DNA of 64,000 nt from Prorocentrum cordatum (lineage: Eukaryota; Sar; Dinophyceae; Prorocentrales; Prorocentraceae): contig CAUYUJ010008602.1 of the NCBI GenBank assembly GCA_963575745.1, forward strand, positions 150,866 to 214,865, in the 5' to 3' direction. A program made the position numbers and the translations under genes. Below the pieces are notes generated by a model, which saw nothing but the letters and a program-made list of their open reading frames with translations, did not search any database and was not told the DNA's origin. This document shows, piece after piece, positions 41,694 through 52,555 of the stretch (its first letter is position 1; every line of letters starts with the position of its first letter).

Positions 41694-41917
41694 AGGTGCA
41701 CGTCTCACGAGAAAAAAAACAAGAACGGGCATAGGCATAAGCTGTTGGAGCTCCGCGCGGAGTTTTTGTGTCGGCGCTGAACCTCCCTCCCTGGCGCGCG
41801 GAGCGCGCCAGGGGCGGCGCAAGAGGCGCCGCCAGGGTGGGCCAGCGCCAATCCAAAAAGTCCGCTCCGAGCTGCAACAGTTTATGTTTATACCGGTTTT
41901 TGTTCGTCTACTCTCGT
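41694..41917. mobile_element. fold-back element family FB, copy 5
   Basis: Arms GTTGGAGCTCCGCGCGGAGT and the inverse CCGCTCCGAGCTGCAAC. Outer parts have AAAACAAGAACGGGCATAGG and its inverse. GTGCAC stands at both borders. Confidence 0.82.
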
Positions 41918-42003
41918 GCACCGTAGGGGCCCTAAAGAGGCCCTCCAGGGCCCAAAATGAGCGCGAAAGGTGCAGGTGTCTTCGCCCCCCATTCCCCAGA
42001 CCA

Positions 42004-42185
42004 CCGACGTCATATTTTGTTGTTCATAACGTCAATCCTCAAAGGTCTCGGCCCATTCTCTGGGGCCGGGTTTTCGTCCTGAGTCGTTGACTGTCAGTCC
42101 CGAGGCACTTGTCAGGGCCCCGAGAGGCCGAAAATACAGAAAAGCCTTCCGTCGTGATTTTCGCATGACTCGAGGGGGTCTGGGC
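42004..42185 (-). repeat. dispersed repeat family R, copy 8 (reverse)
   Basis: Reverse landmarks: TTCTCTGGGGCCGGGTTTTC, GTCCTGAGTCGTTGACTGTC and GCCCCGAGAGGCCGAAAA. Confidence 0.65.
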
Positions 42186-42231
42186 TATCGCCCCCCTGGG
42201 GCTGGTGGTCGAGCCAGGAGGGGGCCCGCTG

Positions 42232-42500
42232 GGGTGTCGCCGTTGTCGTCGTCGTCGCCGCCGTCGTCGCTGCCGCCGTCGGCGTCGCCGCTGTCGTCGG
42301 CGTGGGCGTCGTCGACGGCGCCATCGCTGCCGACGTCGTCGTCGTCGCTGCCGCCGTCGTCGCTGCCGCCGTCCTCGCCGCTGCCGTCGTCGACGTCGTC
42401 GTCGACGTCGTCGTCGTCGTCGTCGTCGTGGTCGCCGCCGTCGTCGGCGTCGGCGTCGTCGACGTCGTCGTCGTTGCCGTCGCCGTCGCCGTCCTTGCCC
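42232..42500 (+). repeat. (GTC)n / (GCC)n tract
   Basis: Triplet runs similar to 17595-18478. A second patch lies at 42628-42725. Confidence 0.93.
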
Positions 42501-42814
42501 AAAGGCTGGTGGTCGAGCCGGGAGGGGGCGCGGCCGTCGGGGCGGGGTCGCCTTCGGGCGAGGGGCCGCTGCCCGGGGCCGTCTTCGCCGCGCAGGGCGC
42601 CTGAGCGCCTGCGCGGGGCCAGGCCCGTCGGCGTCGCCGTCGTCGTCGTCGCCGTCGTCGTTGTCGTCGTCGTCGTCATCGGTGCCGTCGTCGTCGGTGT
42701 CGCCGTCGGGGTCCGCGTCGTCGGCGGCTACAGAGGGTGTGGTGAATTACGTCGGGGTGTGGCTTGTGGTCTGCGTCGTTTCGAGCCCTCCTCGGGCCAT
42801 GCGGGAGGTGTTTT

Positions 42815-42955
42815 GCCATCTCCGGCCTCTGGGGAGCTTCGCCGGGCCTCGGGACCGTCAAAGAACGATGCAGGATGGAAGGCGGGTCCATATCCACTGG
42901 TCGAGGCCTTGAGGGCTCGACGCTGTTTAAAAAGATGGCGTCGGGGGTCTGGGTT
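42815..42955 (+). repeat. dispersed repeat family R, copy 9
   Basis: CATCTCCGGCCTCTGGGGAG, GATGCAGGATGGAAGGCGGG and GATGGCGTCGGGGGTCTGGG. Confidence 0.6.
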
Positions 42956-43155
42956 GGGGCTTGGGGGGCACCACGCTGCCCTCGTCGAGCCTCCTCGGGG
43001 CCGCGGCGGAGAACTCTGTCGAGGTCCTCGCCCGCCCCGCGGGGTGCGCGTTGCAGACCACACCCTTTGCAAAAATCACACCCTGCGGAGTCGCCGACCG
43101 AGCTGGTCTCCGTCTGGTCCTTGCCCCTCCCCTGTGATCCCAGACTCCCCCGAGT

Positions 43156-43352
43156 CATGGAAAACAAAACACGACGTGCGGTTCTTCGCTATGTTCGGCC
43201 TCTGTGGACCCCTACCAGGCCCCAGGGCCGTCAAAAATATATTAGGAATAACAACTGGTCCCGGGAAAGGGGTCAGGACCTTTGAACATGAAAAACAAAT
43301 AACAAAACATAAACTTAAAAGAAAAACAAAACATACCGCGGGGGGTCTGGCC
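43156..43352 (+). repeat. dispersed repeat family R, copy 10
   Basis: GTTCGGCCTCTGTGGACCCC, CAACTGGTCCCGGGAAAGGG and CGCGGGGGGTCTGG, with an extra A-rich run at 43285-43330. Confidence 0.6.
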
Positions 43353-43417
43353 CCCCCTCCCCCCTCATCCGACACCCTCGCCCCTGTCCCGTACTCCATA
43401 TTCGGGAAACTAACAGT

Positions 43418-43600
43418 CACACAAACACGAAACGCATTCGGAGGTCCGCGCGGGTTTCTAGGATCGGCGCTGGAGCTTCTTGGCGGCGCCGCCCCTGGCG
43501 CGCCAGAGGCGGGGGTCCAATGTCGATGCAAGAACTCAGTGCGGACTTCCGAAAGTTTTCGTTCATGATCTTTGTTGTCTCTCGACCCTCCCCCCAACCG
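43418..43600. mobile_element. fold-back element family FB, copy 6
   Basis: Arms CATTCGGAGGTCCGCGCGGG and the inverse GTGCGGACTTCCGAAAG. The centre is shorter than in the other copies. Confidence 0.8.
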
Positions 43601-43705
43601 CATGCTTCCTCCCCGGGCGTCGCGCACGGGCATCGCGACGGCTGCCCCAGGCCTCCTGGGCATCCGGAGGCAGGCCGCCCACGCGGCAGACGCCCGGGAC
43701 GAGGG

Positions 43706-43785
43706 GCCGATCTCGGGGAAGGGGTTGAGGGGTCACCCCTCCTAAGAAGCAGGGGTGACCTCTCAACCCCTTCCCCGAGATCGGC
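43706..43785. repeat. long hairpin, 35-base arms and 10-base loop
   Basis: GCCGATCTCGGGGAAGGGGT..CACCCCT faces AGGGGTGACC..CCCCGAGATCGGC with one mismatch. The loop is CCTAAGAAGC. No nearby gene explains it. Confidence 0.92.
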
Positions 43786-44174
43786 AAACCAAAACGCAAA
43801 ACCAAGCACCAAAAGAAACAGCCCTGAAGACCCCAGCAGAAACCTAACGTTTTGTTATAGCGTCTTCAGCCTGTCACGAGCCCGAAGTAGAACACGCTAG
43901 AAACAACGCCCAGGGCGCTGTTAAGGCGAACCACGGAGAGGTCCGGGGGGCCACCTCGCGAACAGGTCGTGACAGGCCTCGGGAAAAAGCAGCGAACACT
44001 CATGCCACATTCATCTGGCAACGCCTCCCCCTCCCCCCGATGTTCAAGGTTGGCGGTGGGTCTGCTGAGTTGCACCTCGATCGCGGTCTCCCCCGCGCGT
44101 GCCAACTCTGAGTTTGGGTGGCAGGGGGGGTGTTTACTAATTGTCTCCCTGTACCGGACGTCGGGTGTCCAGGC

Positions 44175-44262
44175 TTAAGTAGGGCCTGTCCCTCTACAAG
44201 AGGAGCATTCAAAAATAATCAAAAAATAGTCAGGGGACGATTTGTTTTACTATTTTCACCCC
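44175..44262. mobile_element. MITE-like element, family C, copy 3 (right end lost)
   Basis: TTAAGTAGGGCCTGTCCCTC then ATAGTCAGGGGACGATTTG align with copies 1 and 2. The right terminus is not recognisable. Confidence 0.55.
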
Positions 44263-44525
44263 TGAAGGGGGCCCCCTCATCTGCTATCCCACCTTCCTAT
44301 CCCCCACCTACCCCTTGTCCGCCTCCTTCCTCCTGCGGTCGGGCCTTGCTTGGCCGTCGCCGCTTGCGAACGCGAACGGCGCACGGCCTCCGAGTTGACC
44401 ACAAGGGGGCTCCGTCAAGACGGAGTTGCCGACCCCCCTTGCGCGGCCGGCTTGATGCGTTCTGGGGGCCTCCTGCAAAGCTGGCCCCCTGGACCAAGCC
44501 AAGGAGTATTTGGCCGTTGGGGTAG

Positions 44526-44770
44526 AGTAGGTAGGTAGGTAGGTAGAGTAGGCAGGTAGGTAGATTTGGTAGAGTAGGTCGAGTAGGTAGGTAGAGTAGG
44601 TAGGTAGAGTAGGTCGAGTAGGCAGAGTAGGCAGAGTAGGTAGGTAGGTAGGTAGGTCGGTAGGTAGGTAGGTCAGTAGGTAGGTAGGTCGGTCGGTCGG
44701 TCGGTAGGTAGGGAGGTAGGTAGGTAGAGTAGGAGTATCTGGCCGTTGGGGCAGAGTAGGTAGGTAGGCC
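44526..44770 (+). repeat. (GTAG)n tetranucleotide tract
   Basis: GTAG units with GAGTAG and GTCG variants. Confidence 0.95.
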
Positions 44771-44907
44771 TCCCTGGGGAGGGGGGGCGCCCTCCCTGGG
44801 TGCGCCCCGCCGGGCCCGCGAAGAGCGGCAGCCCGCGGCTTTTTCGGTGCTGCGCCGGCCTCGCCGAGCCCGGCTCACGCCCAGAAAGGGTCTCCTCTTC
44901 GAGGGAT

Positions 44908-45053
44908 TCCCTCCTCCTTCTCCTCCTCCTCCTCCTCCTCCTCCTCCTCCTCCTCCTCCTCCTCCTCTCCTCCTCCTCCTCCCCCCTCCTCCCCTCCTCC
45001 TCCCTCTCCTCCTCCCCCTCCTCCTCCCCCTCCCCCTCCCCCTCCCCCTCCTG
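44908..45053 (+). repeat. (TCC)n microsatellite
   Basis: Pyrimidine triplets grading into CCCTCC. Confidence 0.95.
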
Positions 45054-45059
45054 ATTCTG

Positions 45060-45778
45060 CTTCGAGGAGTCGAGGAACTGATGTCCCTTCCAGGGGCAAC
45101 GATTAGGGGGAACGAGGTTTGCGGACGTGTGCGTCGGTTTTTGGAGGCTTTCCCGGGATGTGCTCCAGCAGCTGTGCCTCGCCGAGGGCGTTTCCGGGAC
45201 GTCTAGGATCGTCCCGGAAGGCCGTCGGAGAGCCGAGTTGTGTTTTGAAAACTAAGGGGCAACCATCGGGCGGGGGGTAGACATAGGGGGGATTCATCGA
45301 CCTCCAATCGCCCACTGATCGCCGATAAGGATCCGATAACCCCACCCCGCCCAGGAACGTGCGGATCTGCCATCGGAGACCCATCGCCGATCTATCGGCG
45401 ATGTGTCGCCGATTCCAGGCCGATGTTCCCCCCCCTGTGCCAGTCCTCCCCCCATCGTTGCCCCTCATTTCTCCTCGGCGGGAGTACGGTGGGGGCGTTC
45501 GTTAAGGACTGTGCCCAGGCGGCTTCAGACCCTGGAGGATTCCTTGCCTACTGAGGGCGACGGTGGTATCCATGAGCACCGGTGCTCCACCGGCTCCCAG
45601 AGCCTGGATTCCTTCACTGCGGCCTCCAGGTCCAAGATATCCTCACCGTAAGACGGCGGCGGGTCCGCCGGCGGAAGCCAGCGGGAGCGAGAGGAAGCGC
45701 CCCCAAGAGGGGGCGCTGGCGTACGGGACCGGGACGAGGATCGATCCAGGCCGTTTGCGAGCAGTTACTCTGCGAGTA
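45060..45778. other. unassigned sequence with a diverged F remnant
   Basis: 45290-45425 has CATCGCCGATCTATCGGCGATG words like the core of family F but no outer arms. I see no gene in the remainder. Confidence 0.4.
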
Positions 45779-45779
45779 G

Positions 45780-45812
45780 AGGAGGAGGAGGAGGAGGAGG
45801 AGGAGGAGGAGG
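45780..45812 (+). repeat. short (GGA)n microsatellite
   Basis: Eleven purine triplets. Confidence 0.93.
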
Positions 45813-46222
45813 AGACCTGGGTCGTCCTCCACGTCCTCCCGCGGCGGGCACGGGGCACCGCAGCTCCCTGGGCAGCGGACCCCCGCCCCCCCTGTTGGGG
45901 CCCTGCGCCCAGGCATATCTGGCGATGCTTTCTTGTTCTTGTCGGTGCGCGGCCCGCAGGGTTTGTCCGCCCCTGCTTCGGACGGTGCTCGGACGAGGGT
46001 ACGTCCGTTCCAGAGCTTCCTGGAACGCTCTCGAAGAGCGTTCCGGAACGCTCTGAGAAGGTCGCGGCGCCCGAGACGTCCTCCAGAGCGGCCAGATTTC
46101 GGACATCCGACGTCTATCCTCACCCGAATTGGTCAGCGTCCTGGCTTCGTCCTGCGTTGTTTTTGCACCCATGGCTCGGTATCGTTTAACCGATCCCCAT
46201 CCCCATCTCCATCCCCTTCGAG

Positions 46223-46323
46223 ACCTCCTCCTCCTCCTCCTCCTCCTCCTCCTCCTCCTCCTCCTCCTCCTCCTCCTCCTCCTCCCTGTCCTCCTCCTCC
46301 TCCTCCTCCTCCTCCTCCTCCTC
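46223..46323 (+). repeat. (TCC)n microsatellite
   Basis: Pyrimidine tract about 125 bases before the LINE start. Confidence 0.95.
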
Positions 46324-46448
46324 AGGTGGCTGATGTTAGATTCTGGCGCCTGTCCCCTACACGCTCTAATGCAGTCATACTTCTGTTTACCGAACGTTAA
46401 TACCCAGGCCGTTCGGCACATGCTCCGCTGAGGCACGGCCTGTTCCAA

Positions 46449-47310
46449 ATGTCTCTCAGACTTCTATCGTGGAATCCATTGAGTTTCAACACAGCGGATC
46501 GCCAGGAGGAAGTGATCAATACTACGTGTCGTTCGTTTCACATCTGCGTCTTCATCGGCACTCAACACAGAGCGCTGCCAGATTGTCCAGTCCAAAAGAG
46601 GCATATTAACGGCGTTCTTTTGGTGGAGGCGGGAGCTGGAAAGGGACCCTATACGAATAAGTCCACTGGCATCGCCTTCACTCTCGCTTGCGGTCTTCGA
46701 GAGTCTCATATTGTTCGACGCGGGGAACCTGGCCCAGAACTTGCAGGTCGTGCTTACGGTTTTAGGCTCAAAAGAAGCGGACTGGATGTAGCAGCTTTCG
46801 GCCTGTACTTTCCTCCTCGCCCTCGTGGGCTTCGAGGCAAACAACACTACTTTGAGACAGTCACAATACTGGCTGCGTGGCTACGCAAAGTGATGGTGGA
46901 TCTTCTAACTCAATCCAGGGCAATGGCTTTTTTTGCATGGATCTCAACGATGGGATCGGTCTTGCCCTGCAGGACAGTGTATGGCGGTACTCAGATACGA
47001 ATGTCGTGGATGAGTCGCTAGCAACCAAGGAGCACTTCAAGGGAGGGGCGGGGGAGCTTGTCAGAGAAATAATGGCGGAATTTGGAATGGTTTTGCTCGG
47101 TTTGAGAGAAAATATTGAGCCTACGTGGTACGGCAATGATGGGAGTTCGAGTCGAGTTGATTATAGTTTTGGGCCTGCTGCCGCTGGTAATCTTATCTTA
47201 TCTGGAGGACCACTTCGAAGAATTATGAAACGACATCAACTCATACCATCACGTTTTCCACGCGATCACGTTCCCCTTCATCTTAAACTTCGATGGGAAC
47301 ATGTTCGGGC
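46449..47310 (+). pseudogene. LINE ORF2, apurinic-type endonuclease (EEP) domain with a frameshift
   Basis: The start MSLRLLSWNPLSFNTADRQ is the typical opening strand of EEP nucleases, which nick the target DNA for target-primed reverse transcription. Then come FIGTQHRALPD, GFRLKRSGLDVAAFGLYFP and, after a one-base shift, CMDLNDGIG, SSRVDYSFGP and PRDHVPLHLKL (catalytic DH near 47262). The shift lies between 46877 and 46935, where both frames overlap and a run of seven T occurs. Composition is less GC-rich than the surroundings, as if recently arrived. Confidence 0.82.
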
Positions 47311-48080
47311 TGAGGAGGCCCCTCCCAAGCGGCATTTTTGGAATTTTGATACCATGAAGATTTCTAGCTGTCGCGAGATGTTCCTGGGCGGTCTTACTTC
47401 TAAGCTGGAACTTATCAAGGATGAGCTGGAGTCTAGCTACAAGGCTGGGCAGCCAAATAAGTATTTCACCTTGCTCACGAGCGCAGTCCAGGACAGTGCT
47501 AGCGAAGTTTTCACGGGAGATGCAGCAGGGATCTCACCGTTGTATCACGAGCAGGCCAGCGAACGTGCATCTCTTCTTCGTCAGAGGTCGGAGCTGAGAA
47601 TGTCTCTCAGCAAGGCTTGCACGGAGGAGGAGGAGGAGAATATCAAGAATGAGCTTAAGGAGGCTAGCAAGCAGTGTGCTAAGTTGAGGAGGCGGCAGAT
47701 GAGGAGATGGAGGGCGGAGGTCACAGAGGAACTCGAGCAAGCCTGGCGCAGACGCGATTTCAAGGAAGTTTATCGACTCGTGCGAGTTCTTTCCTGCCGT
47801 GGGCGCGGACCACGGGGCCGTTCTTTTAGGCATCTTCAAGGAGCGTTTCCAACGGCCGCTGAATGGTTGTCAGTTTGGGAACTCAAAGGGCCCTGTGGAG
47901 GTATGGAGGTGGTGGAAGTGAAGGAGGAGGAGGAAGCCTACCGGGACGAGGAGAGGATGGAGGGGCACCCAGGGGCTTATTCGGTGGAGGCGGAGGTGGA
48001 TCTAGCAGCGATTACGGCATATCTGAGAAGAGTTCCCAAACGACGTGCGTGCCCACCCTGGACGGTGCTTGCCGGGGTGT
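47311..48080 (+). pseudogene. LINE ORF2, linker between endonuclease and RT
   Basis: Continues in the second frame with a charged helical stretch (ASERASLLRQRSELRMSLSK, then EENIKNELKEASKQCAKLRR) and RRWRAEVTEELEQAW, typical of the region before RT domains. It ends near AGVWNII, where a second shift is needed. Confidence 0.7.
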
Positions 48081-49881
48081 GGAATATTATTGCAGACCTC
48101 TTTTTGGATTGCATAAAGATAGGCTTGGAGTTGGAGCAGCTGTTGATCTTGACGCTGCGCGTGCTAGAGAATGTCTTGTAAAAGGATTATCTTGCACTAG
48201 ATTTGCTGGAAGGTTCCCGCGTATGTGGAATCGCAGTTTCGGTTGTGGGCTCCCCAAGAATGCAACTGCTGGTCCCCGAGGGAAACGCGTCATTCATTTC
48301 TTGGAACCTCTTGGGAAGGCGTGGCTGGCTGGGGCTATGGCTAGGCACAGACCTGCTCCCTTGGGACCCTGCGATTACGGTTCTGCTCGGGAGCGACGAA
48401 AAGAAGGGGCCATGTTAGCAGTTCAACTTATGCTGCACCGTTTGAGAGTATGCGGTTACAGTGCGCGTTGGTCCAACAAGGACTTGATCAATGCATTTCC
48501 TTCTATTTCCTGGAGGCTTCTGGCAGAGGCAAACCGTCTGCTACTGGATCTCGACGATCAAAAAGTGGGTGCAGATAGGTTTCGAGCCGCTACGATCTGT
48601 TTGCCAGCGCGAGATAGGACGTTGATTGTTCGTCCTCGCTGCGGGGCTTTAATGGGCGACCCGTACGCAGTGGCAAGTTTTTGCAGAGCCTACGATATTC
48701 CTGTTCAGGAGTGGAGCGAGGAGCTTAGAGAGAACCTTGACGGCGAGGATCTTTTTCGTGTTGAATGCCCCATCACTGGGGTAGAGGTGGACTTGAGTTT
48801 AACCAAGTACGCAGATGATCTCACGAAATTGCACGTCGGTGGGGGGCCACAAGCATGTGCGATTGGTTCGGGTTTAACAGAAATCAGCTCTGCTCATGCT
48901 TTTTCGAACATGAAGTTGAATGAGGCTTTACGGAGGGGGGGGTGGGCACAGAATGCAGCTAAACAGAACACCATCGTCTCTCTGGTCGGGCCAGGTCTTG
49001 TTTTTGCGACTAGGCTGCTGCGGGTCACGGAGCCCAGTTTCTTTCAAGGAGGGGTCGCCCCTACTATGCGCGTGCTTGGAGGGCAGACCCACGCAATGGG
49101 GGCTCTGGCGGCTGAGATCACCAAAAGAATTGCTAGCATTAAGGGATCCTTTCATTCTCTGGGAAAGTTTTGGGCGCAGGACGGTGTGGCATATCGTTTG
49201 AAACGCATGGTTCTTCTTGGTATTCAAAACGCGGGCATCCAGAATCTCGAGGCCTATCTTGTTGCAGAGGGTCAGTGTAAGCGACTAGATTTTGTTTTTA
49301 TTCGGCATTGCAGAGTAGCTGTGGGGGGTGGAGCTAGCAGACACGAGGAGGATGATCACGTTCGCACTCTTACGAATGAGCAGGTTTTCAGACACTGGAG
49401 GATCGTGCCTTCCTTCCTCGAGCTACGCGTGCGCCGTCTAGGGTGGCTCGTACAATTCATTCGATTTCCTGCAAGGCATGCGCAGATATTGTCCGCTCTC
49501 TTTGGGGTCTTGCCCATGGATGGGAATGAGCAGTATGACCGTATGGGCAGATTGACTAAGCATGCAAATCCATGGGCAAGGCTTCTCTATTCGGACTTGG
49601 AGAGTCTTGAAAGCATCGATGAAGGAGCTGATCTCCTCGCAAGGCTTCAGGGCTCCTTTTTGGCACTGTGGTGGGACGAGGAGCTCGGACGGTGTCTGTG
49701 CAGAATCGACTTCTCCCAACTCCGTCGCCACTCTCAAACTCTTCGGATTCCTCCCCCAGGTTTTCTAGATCCTGGCCCCGGGCACGTTCTGGAGGTGGAG
49801 GAGGCTGGGGACGGAGAATTTCGTCGGGCGCGTGGAGTATATTCTAAGCAGGAGTCCGGGGACCTGGCTAGATGCTGCTAG
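48081..49881 (+). pseudogene. LINE ORF2, reverse transcriptase domain with YADD
   Basis: In one frame: WSNKDLINAFPSISWRLL (motif A with catalytic Asp), RPRCGALMGDPYAVASF (motif B) and LTKYADDLTKL (motif C, YADD at 48808-48819), then the thumb-like part with LRVRRLGWLVQFIRFPARHA. All catalytic residues are present. The frame ends at TAG (49879-49881), but the same frame continues without another stop, so the TAG looks like a single nonsense change. No RNase H domain is visible. Confidence 0.85.
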
Positions 49882-50240
49882 TTTACTGATAAGGAATCGG
49901 CTTTGAATCATTTGAGGTGTCATCATCATCTCCGTTCTCTAGGCCATATACTATGCAAAGGAAATCAGTGTCCAAATTGCTTGGAGACCTTTTCTGGAAA
50001 TACGACTGCTAGTAGACATCTTGTGGGTTCACTAGTCAGGGGATGGTGCTACGCAGGAGGTGGTCGCACTTGTGAACCATTGCACTCAGTGGATGACCTT
50101 CAGTGTTTATTGTGTGAGTATCTTGCATCTTGCTACTCAGAGTATCAGGTCCACGTCCGCACGCATTTTCCTCGAGCCTTGCATGTGTATGACCGATACC
50201 GCCACAACTGCGTTTTCCCAGATGCCCGATGGGGGGCGCT
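49882..50240 (+). pseudogene. LINE ORF2, C-terminal zinc fingers after the internal stop
   Basis: In the same frame as the RT: CPNCLETFSGNTTASRH, then CLLCEYLASCYSEYQVHVRTH, a classical CxxC..HxxxH finger. Such fingers often bind nucleic acid in LINE proteins. Where ORF2 ends is uncertain, because a different frame takes over at about 50229. Confidence 0.65.
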
Positions 50241-50987
50241 CAGATGGCGCCTCGCAGGCCTGCGTGGATGGCAAAGCCTTCAGAGGGACCAGGCAACAAG
50301 GTCGCCCGTGTCGGAGAGTCTCACAAGGGGACACAAGAGGGCGGTCAGAAGTTCGCAGGCGGCAAGGGCAAGAAACAGCCCATCGACGAGCTAGTGGTAG
50401 TTTTGGCAAAGTTGGTGCTAAACGACGAGGCGGAGTTGCGCGCTTTGATCGGGGCGGTTTACGACACGTGGCTCCCACCAGTAAACAGCGCAGTGGTGCA
50501 GGCCATGCTCGAGGAGAATCAGTCATTCCATTCAGAGGCCCAGGCGGAGAGGGAGAAGGAGAAGGCTGCAGCCAAAGATGGAAAAACGTATCAGAAAGAT
50601 AAGTTGTGCGCCCCATTTCTTCGAGTGTTCTCGGCGATGGTGGAAGCGGCTACGGTCGGCTCGGAGTCAGAGGATTTTCCCAAAGTGCAGGTGGCCGCGA
50701 AGGAATACTGGGTGAATGTGGTGAGTACGGCAGCAGATCCAGTTATCCTGTGCGACGTGGTCAGGTTCTGTCGGGCCAAGCGCTTGAAGGGCAAAACGAA
50801 GACAGGCGAGGATATGGCCAAAGTACAATTCCTGCTGGACACGACTCCAGGCAACAATGTTGGCGTGCAGCTTCTCGCGGCCATCAGGGACATGTTGAAG
50901 GCTCAGGGCGGGGAGCGCGCCGTGGGAGGAGCACCACGCGGAGTGTTGGTTCGCGAGGTGCAGCGTCTCTTGGACATAGCCAAGTGA
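50241..50987 (+). CDS. LINE-associated ORF of unknown function (possible ORF1-like protein)
   Basis: An intact frame of about 248 codons from MAPRRPAWMAKPSEGPGNK to REVQRLLDIAK. The N-terminus is basic and Gly/Lys-rich (GGKGKKQP), followed by an acidic helical stretch (DELVVVLAKLVLNDEAELRA), a charged EKEKAAAKDGK part and a mixed C-terminal domain. It starts in a frame different from the zinc-finger part and overlaps it. Base composition matches the LINE upstream. It could be ORF1 of a second, head-to-tail element or a genuine downstream ORF. No known domain is recognised. Confidence 0.6.
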   Translation, partial: QMAPRRPAWMAKPSEGPGNKVARVGESHKGTQEGGQKFAGGKGKKQPIDELVVVLAKLVLNDEAELRALIGAVYDTWLPPVNSAVVQAMLEENQSFHSEAQAEREKEKAAAKDGKTYQKDKLCAPFLRVFSAMVEAATVGSESEDFPKVQVAAKEYWVNVVSTAADPVILCDVVRFCRAKRLKGKTKTGEDMAKVQFLLDTTPGNNVGVQLLAAIRDMLKAQGGERAVGGAPRGVLVREVQRLLDIAK

Positions 50988-51001
50988 GTTTCGACTGGTC
51001 T

Positions 51002-51283
51002 ATGAGTGAGCGTGCCCAGAGACTTTTGCAGCGCGGCCATCTAAGTGAGGCTTCCGCCAGAAATGTATCTGGGCATCCTGCCCCGCCGCCGCCTGCTGTC
51101 CTGACTCCTGCCCCTCTCCGTCCTCATCCTGGGCTCGAGCCTCCTGGGGATCCTCCCGCCTCTTCTGAATATTCTTTCTTTTTCGAAGCTGCTCCCGAAG
51201 TGGGCCCCGCGGTGGCCCTCCCCAGACAGCGACCGACGCGTCGCGGCAGGGGTGGTCTTGGTCGGGGTGGGGCGGCTCGCTAG
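51002..51283 (+). CDS. small proline-rich ORF after the LINE-associated ORF
   Basis: MSERAQRLLQRGHLSEASAR, then a Pro-rich middle and a C-terminal RPTRRGRGGLGRGG tail of 93 codons in total. It lies 14 bases after the preceding stop, in another frame. It may be the rest of the same protein after a shift. Function unknown. Confidence 0.4.
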   Translation: MSERAQRLLQRGHLSEASARNVSGHPAPPPPAVLTPAPLRPHPGLEPPGDPPASSEYSFFFEAAPEVGPAVALPRQRPTRRGRGGLGRGGAAR

Positions 51284-52550
51284 TCGCTCGTCGCTCGCCT
51301 CGATCTTTTTGCTCTTGAGGCGTGTCTCGGGTAGAGTTTCTGTTCGGGATAGGTGCTCACGGTGGCAGCCGCAGGCTGCGAGCCGTAGGGCCAGCCGCCG
51401 AGCCTGCGCCTGCCCCCACTAGGGCGCAGGCCAGCGTGCCTGGCGGCACGGCGAGGCCTGCTGAAGCAGAACCTAGGCGCCAGCGTTGCTCTGACGATGG
51501 TTGGATCATTGGCGCCCCATGGGTCTTGTCTTGTCGTGTCTCCTCCTCCTCCTCATCCCTCCCCCCCCCCTCCTCCCCCTCGTCGTCGTCGCTCAAGTTC
51601 TCGGCCCAAGTCAGCCTCCCCCGCCCGTTTTGGCTCACTCGGCGACGGGAGCTTGGTGCCACACTAGCGCGCGTACCGTCCTGGCTCTTGTCGGCTAAGC
51701 TGCAGTGGACCAGGGCCCGCAACTTGAGGGGGTGTCAGAGGACATGCTAAAGTCGCTGGTGTTCATCATGTACTTTCCAGGGCTGGCATCGGAGTGCAGC
51801 TGTTGGGATCGCCCCGTCGTTCGTCATCAAGTGATGCTGGACTGGTGGCCGACTCCAGCAGGCACGGTGCTGGAACCTGGTTTCATCTGCTACGGTGCCA
51901 GAATCTCCCACAGCCGCAGGGGAGGGTATCTAGCTGGGCTTTTGAAGACGGAACGTGAGGTTCTGCCATTCATGCTCAGCGCGCCAGGCGGGTTAAACAT
52001 GCTGGGAACTGGCATCATCAACTACAGTGCCATAGTCTCCCACAACCGCCTGGGGAATGTGTGCGAATATGTTTTAAGTTGGGCTTGGAAGATTGTGTTT
52101 GCTTTCTTTCTCGCTCAATGTGCATGGTGAGCCAATCATCAGTGGTGAGATCAATCGTTGTTCAATTGTTGTCCAAGCTACTGGTGGTTCATATGTCAAA
52201 TACGTATTCCAACCGTGGCAAGAGACCGCGGGGCGCAGTCTGGCGGCGCAGTTGTTGTACCTGTGTTAACCAGTGTCGGCTCATGTTTGGCATTCGCCCT
52301 TTGGGAGTATTGAGTTGCTGATTTGGCGCCGTGCGTAAAGGGCGTACCCCAGGGTCTCAAGCACGCTGTTGGGCAACCTCGCAGAACCACTGCCTCGGAG
52401 TCCGCTGGCGTAGAGCGTCACACCTCCGGCTTCTCCTCCCACGGCCAGAAAGCGTCCGACAGCAAGCCAGAGGGCATGCTCGTCGCGTTGCTCCTCTGAT
52501 TGGGGTCGCGGCGGCGTGGTCAACCGCGGACCCCCCTGCATCCTCGGTTC
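51284..52550. other. unassigned sequence, possibly the LINE 3' region
   Basis: Two related segments (about 51860-51920 and 51995-52055) share GCTACGGTGCCAGAATCTCC / ACTACAGTGCCATAGTCTCC, a degenerate duplication about 130 bases apart. A 142-codon frame at 51705-52130 has no recognised domain. Confidence 0.4.
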
Positions 52551-52555
52551 CTTCT

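Noticed and set aside
51610-51630. Similarity to the dinoflagellate spliced leader (GTTTTGGCTCA)
   Set aside because: Only about 12 of 16 positions match, there is no donor GT in the right place and no snRNA-like context.
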